A stretch of DNA of 8,343 nt from JBKPCD01 sp046727175 (GTDB lineage Bacteria > Acidobacteriota > Vicinamibacteria > Vicinamibacterales > 2-12-FULL-66-21): the NCBI GenBank assembly GCA_046727175.1, contig JBKPCD010000173.1:1-8343 (forward strand), given 5' to 3'. The notes under the pieces are model-generated. The model saw only the letters and a program-made list of their open reading frames with translations, ran no database searches and was not told the origin of the DNA. Below are positions 6,060 through 8,343 of the stretch, piece by piece. Both the position numbers and the translations under genes were made by a program. The first letter of the stretch is position 1; every line of letters begins with the position of its first letter.

Positions 6060-8343
6060 CTATCGACCGCCTCTCGGAGCGAGACGTCCGAGCTCGCGCG
6101 TCCAGTCGGTGACCACTTCCAGCTGCCGGGGCCGCTGACCTTCCGGAATCGTCACCGCAATGATGCGAGATCCGTCGCGGGTGACGTCGAACGTCTGTGC
6201 GTCGTGCATCATCCCCGGAATGATCGGATACGAGAACAGGACACGAGGTGCGTCGAACGACCTTCGTCCCGCGGGGCGTGCCGCGACGACCCGGACCTCG
6301 TTGTTGTGCAGGTAGAAGATTTCGCCGTTCCTGGCCCAAAGGGGATCGGTCCCGCCGTCGGAAGACACCTGCATGCGGTCGCCCGGCCCCGGGAAGGGCT
6401 GCGCGTAGATCTCCGGGCGGCCGATCTCGTTCGACTGATAAACGACCCAGCTGCCGTCAGGCGAGAACGAGATGTTCCTTTCTTCGCTGCGGCTCACCTG
6501 AATCGGCCGTGCAGGCGCGGTGTCGTCGAGCGTTCGTGCATAGAGATCCCGGCCCGTCTGCTCCGAGGCCACCTCGAACGCGAGCGTGCGGCCGTCGGGC
6601 GAGACGGCGATGCTCTCGCTGTCGAACGCCGCCCGCTCATCCCACACGGGCCGACCTGTATCGGGCGCGCCCAGCGCAATGCGATGAATCTGGAAAGGAG
6701 GCTTGTCGAGAATGTAGAAAAGCTCACGGCCATCGTGCGACCAGACAGGATCGAACTCCGTGCTCTCGCCGCTCGTGAGGCGCGAAAGTGTTCCCCGATC
6801 GAGAGAGGTGGTCCACAGATCGCGACTCTCACCCAGAATCGTGAGCGCCGCCTGCCGATCGTCAGGCGAGAGGCTTACGGAAAGGAACCGGCGGCGCTCG
6901 GCAGTTGCTGGAGTCGCCTTGCCGTTCCGGTCGAGCCAGACCAGTTCGCGCAAGGGGTTTCCAAGCGACTCTGTGACGTAGGCGAGCATGCCGCGGCTCG
7001 AGACGGCAAACGTCGCGTAACCGTTGGTCTGGGATACGAGCACATCATCGAGGACCGCCACCGACGCGCCCCTTGTGGTCGCGGTCTCGGCGTCGAACGG
7101 AACGGCATACAGCCTCTGCCCGCGCGTATAAAGAAGGTGCCCGCTCGGCACGTAGCGGGCGAAGAACCCGCTATCCACGACCCACCGAACTTTCCCTGTC
7201 GACAGATCGACGACGCCGACTCTCGAGTTGTCCACGGGCGACCGGAAGGCAGTGAAGACGACGAAACGCTCGCCGGGGAGGAGATCCGGCCACCAATGTC
7301 CGAGCTCCCCGCTCGCCCGGTCGGGAGTCGTGAGGCGCTGTACCGCTCCCCCCTCGGTCGAGACCCGGAAGAGCCCGTCCGAGTAGATCGGTGCGAAGAC
7401 GATGGTGTCGTCGCGCAGCCACGCGCATCCGCCAACACCCTGCTGATTGGCGAGCCGGAACGGTCGCCCGCCTTCGGATGCGACCTTCATCAGCTGCCCG
7501 CCCGAAACGAATCCAATCCAGCGACCGTCCGGCGAAAAGAACACCGAGTCGCCGTCGTCGGTGCCGGGAATCGGAACAGCTTCGCGCGCGGTTAGATCGC
7601 GGCGGAACAGCTGCGTCTTTCCGTTCGTCCGCGCGGAGAACACGAGGCTCGCGCCGTCGGGCGAGAAGGCGAGAACCCCGTTCGCGCCAATCAGAAGCTC
7701 CTCGCTCGCTGCGAGCGGGATCGAGAGGCGAAGCGGTTCTGCCGCCCTTGTCCCGGGGCGGCTCGCGAGCATGACTCCGATGGCCGACGCCGCACCGAGG
7801 GCAAACAGGCCGATCGCCCAGGCCGCGATCTTCCATCTTGACTGTCGTGCCGGTTCACCAGCTTGCGCCGCATCGTCGGGGGACCGTCCGGCGATCAGAT
7901 CGTCGACGACGATGCGCGCGTCGGCAACGTCGTGCAGACGATTCTTCGGGTTGCGTTCGAGACATCGACGGAGCAACTGCCGAAGCGGAGGCGGAGTCGA
8001 CGCGGGTAGGACCGAGAAATCGATCTCGGTCTTGATTACCGCCGCGAGTGTGTCGCTGAGCGTCTCAGCGGCGAAGAGACTGCGGCCGGAGAGCATCTCG
8101 AAGAGAACAACGCCGAGAGCCCAGACATCTGAGCGCTTGTCTACGTGCCCGCCAAGAGCCTGCTCGGGGGCCATATAGGCCGCCGTCCCGAGGATGACGC
8201 CGAGCTGCGTGCCGGGCAACACCGACATCGTCGGTGAGTTCATGATGGCGGGCGAGAAGCCGACATCGTGATGCGGCTCGGCGCCGGGTGGGGCGATCGC
8301 CTTGGCGAGACCGAAGTCGAGGACTTTGACCGTCCCGTTGAGG
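6060..8343 (-). CDS. Membrane-anchored Ser/Thr protein kinase with C-terminal TolB/WD40-like propeller, N-terminus cut by the window edge
   Basis: The reading frame is open from the right edge (first full codon 8340-8342) to TAG at 6060-6062, giving 760 visible residues. The visible kinase part begins at the catalytic end: DFG (9-11), a 46-residue stretch to APE (58-60) inside GTAAYMAPEQ, DKRSDVWALGVVLFEMLSG (68-86) and the closing RCLERNPKNR (126-135). Lobe N, the ATP-binding lysine and the HRD loop lie outside the window. A membrane span follows (about 171-193, WKIAAWAIGLFALGAASAIGVMLA), then about 560 residues of beta-propeller with repeated SPDG-type blades: FSPDGASLVF (226-235), FSPDGRWIGF (269-278), WSHDGRELFY (534-543), VSPDGRTLAF (581-590) and FSPDGSWVVY (626-635). 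The layout implies a cytoplasmic kinase sensing something outside through the propeller. Such proteins occur in many copies in Acidobacteria. The gene ends 46 bp before ribokinase in the same direction; whether they share a transcript or function is not shown. The ATG at 8243 lies inside the kinase domain and is not the start. Confidence 0.9.
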   Translation of the reverse strand, partial: LNGTVKVLDFGLAKAIAPPGAEPHHDVGFSPAIMNSPTMSVLPGTQLGVILGTAAYMAPEQALGGHVDKRSDVWALGVVLFEMLSGRSLFAAETLSDTLAAVIKTEIDFSVLPASTPPPLRQLLRRCLERNPKNRLHDVADARIVVDDLIAGRSPDDAAQAGEPARQSRWKIAAWAIGLFALGAASAIGVMLASRPGTRAAEPLRLSIPLAASEELLIGANGVLAFSPDGASLVFSARTNGKTQLFRRDLTAREAVPIPGTDDGDSVFFSPDGRWIGFVSGGQLMKVASEGGRPFRLANQQGVGGCAWLRDDTIVFAPIYSDGLFRVSTEGGAVQRLTTPDRASGELGHWWPDLLPGERFVVFTAFRSPVDNSRVGVVDLSTGKVRWVVDSGFFARYVPSGHLLYTRGQRLYAVPFDAETATTRGASVAVLDDVLVSQTNGYATFAVSSRGMLAYVTESLGNPLRELVWLDRNGKATPATAERRRFLSVSLSPDDRQAALTILGESRDLWTTSLDRGTLSRLTSGESTEFDPVWSHDGRELFYILDKPPFQIHRIALGAPDTGRPVWDERAAFDSESIAVSPDGRTLAFEVASEQTGRDLYARTLDDTAPARPIQVSRSEERNISFSPDGSWVVYQSNEIGRPEIYAQPFPGPGDRMQVSSDGGTDPLWARNGEIFYLHNNEVRVVAARPAGRRSFDAPRVLFSYPIIPGMMHDAQTFDVTRDGSRIIAVTIPEGQRPRQLEVVTDWTRELGRLAPRGGR

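Noticed and set aside
5952..7595. A 547-codon open frame on the + strand opposite the ribokinase start and the propeller region
   Set aside because: It spans a gene boundary on the other strand, is rich in Arg and lacks any recognisable fold or motif, while the minus strand encodes clear propeller blades.
6060..8243. Taking ATG at 8243 as the start of the kinase-propeller protein
   Set aside because: The frame stays open to the right edge and encodes VKVLDFGLAKA, the kinase DFG motif, before that ATG. Starting at 8243 would cut the kinase domain in half.

Overview
The window looks like chromosome from a GC-rich, probably Gram-negative bacterium. The best guess is an acidobacterium of the Vicinamibacteria type. 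The grounds are the membrane-anchored Ser/Thr kinase fused to a TolB/WD40-like propeller, a protein architecture very common in that group, and an intergenic array built on GGGTCAGAC/GTCTGACCC, a type of repeat I recall from acidobacterial genomes. This placement is an inference; no rRNA or other phylogenetic marker is present.

Every supported gene is on the minus strand, so transcription runs from the right edge to the left. In that order they are: (1) 8343-6060, a receptor-type Ser/Thr kinase with a periplasmic propeller, cut at its N-terminus by the window edge; (2) 6013-5072, ribokinase; (3) 5075-4098, a lipoprotein sugar-binding protein of the RbsB type; (4) 4101-2533, a double-domain sugar ABC ATPase of the RbsA type; (5) 2539-1538, a permease of the RbsC type; (6) a 107-bp gap almost filled by an 11-bp-period inverted repeat array; (7) 1430-1, an ADP-ribosylglycohydrolase family protein with a probable export signal, cut at its C-terminus by the window edge.

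Genes 2 to 5 form one tight, translationally coupled unit with overlaps of 4, 4 and 7 bp, encoding a complete importer and its kinase. The ADP-ribosylglycohydrolase follows in the same direction. The simplest model is a salvage pathway. The exported hydrolase frees ribose, or a ribose-like sugar, from an ADP-ribosyl, nucleoside or related glycoside outside the cytoplasm. The binding protein and ABC transporter import it, and ribokinase converts it to the 5-phosphate. E. coli yegTUV (nucleoside transporter, ADP-ribosylglycohydrolase-like protein, PfkB kinase) is a known grouping of the same three activities. The binding pocket differs from E. coli RbsB at several ribose contacts, so plain ribose is not assured as the ligand. 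No rbsD and no LacI-type regulator lie in the window.

The only gene-free stretches are 6014-6059 (46 bp, only a ribosome binding site recognised) and 1431-1537 (the repeat array plus a ribosome binding site). I see no tRNA, rRNA, CRISPR, insertion sequence or convincing promoter.
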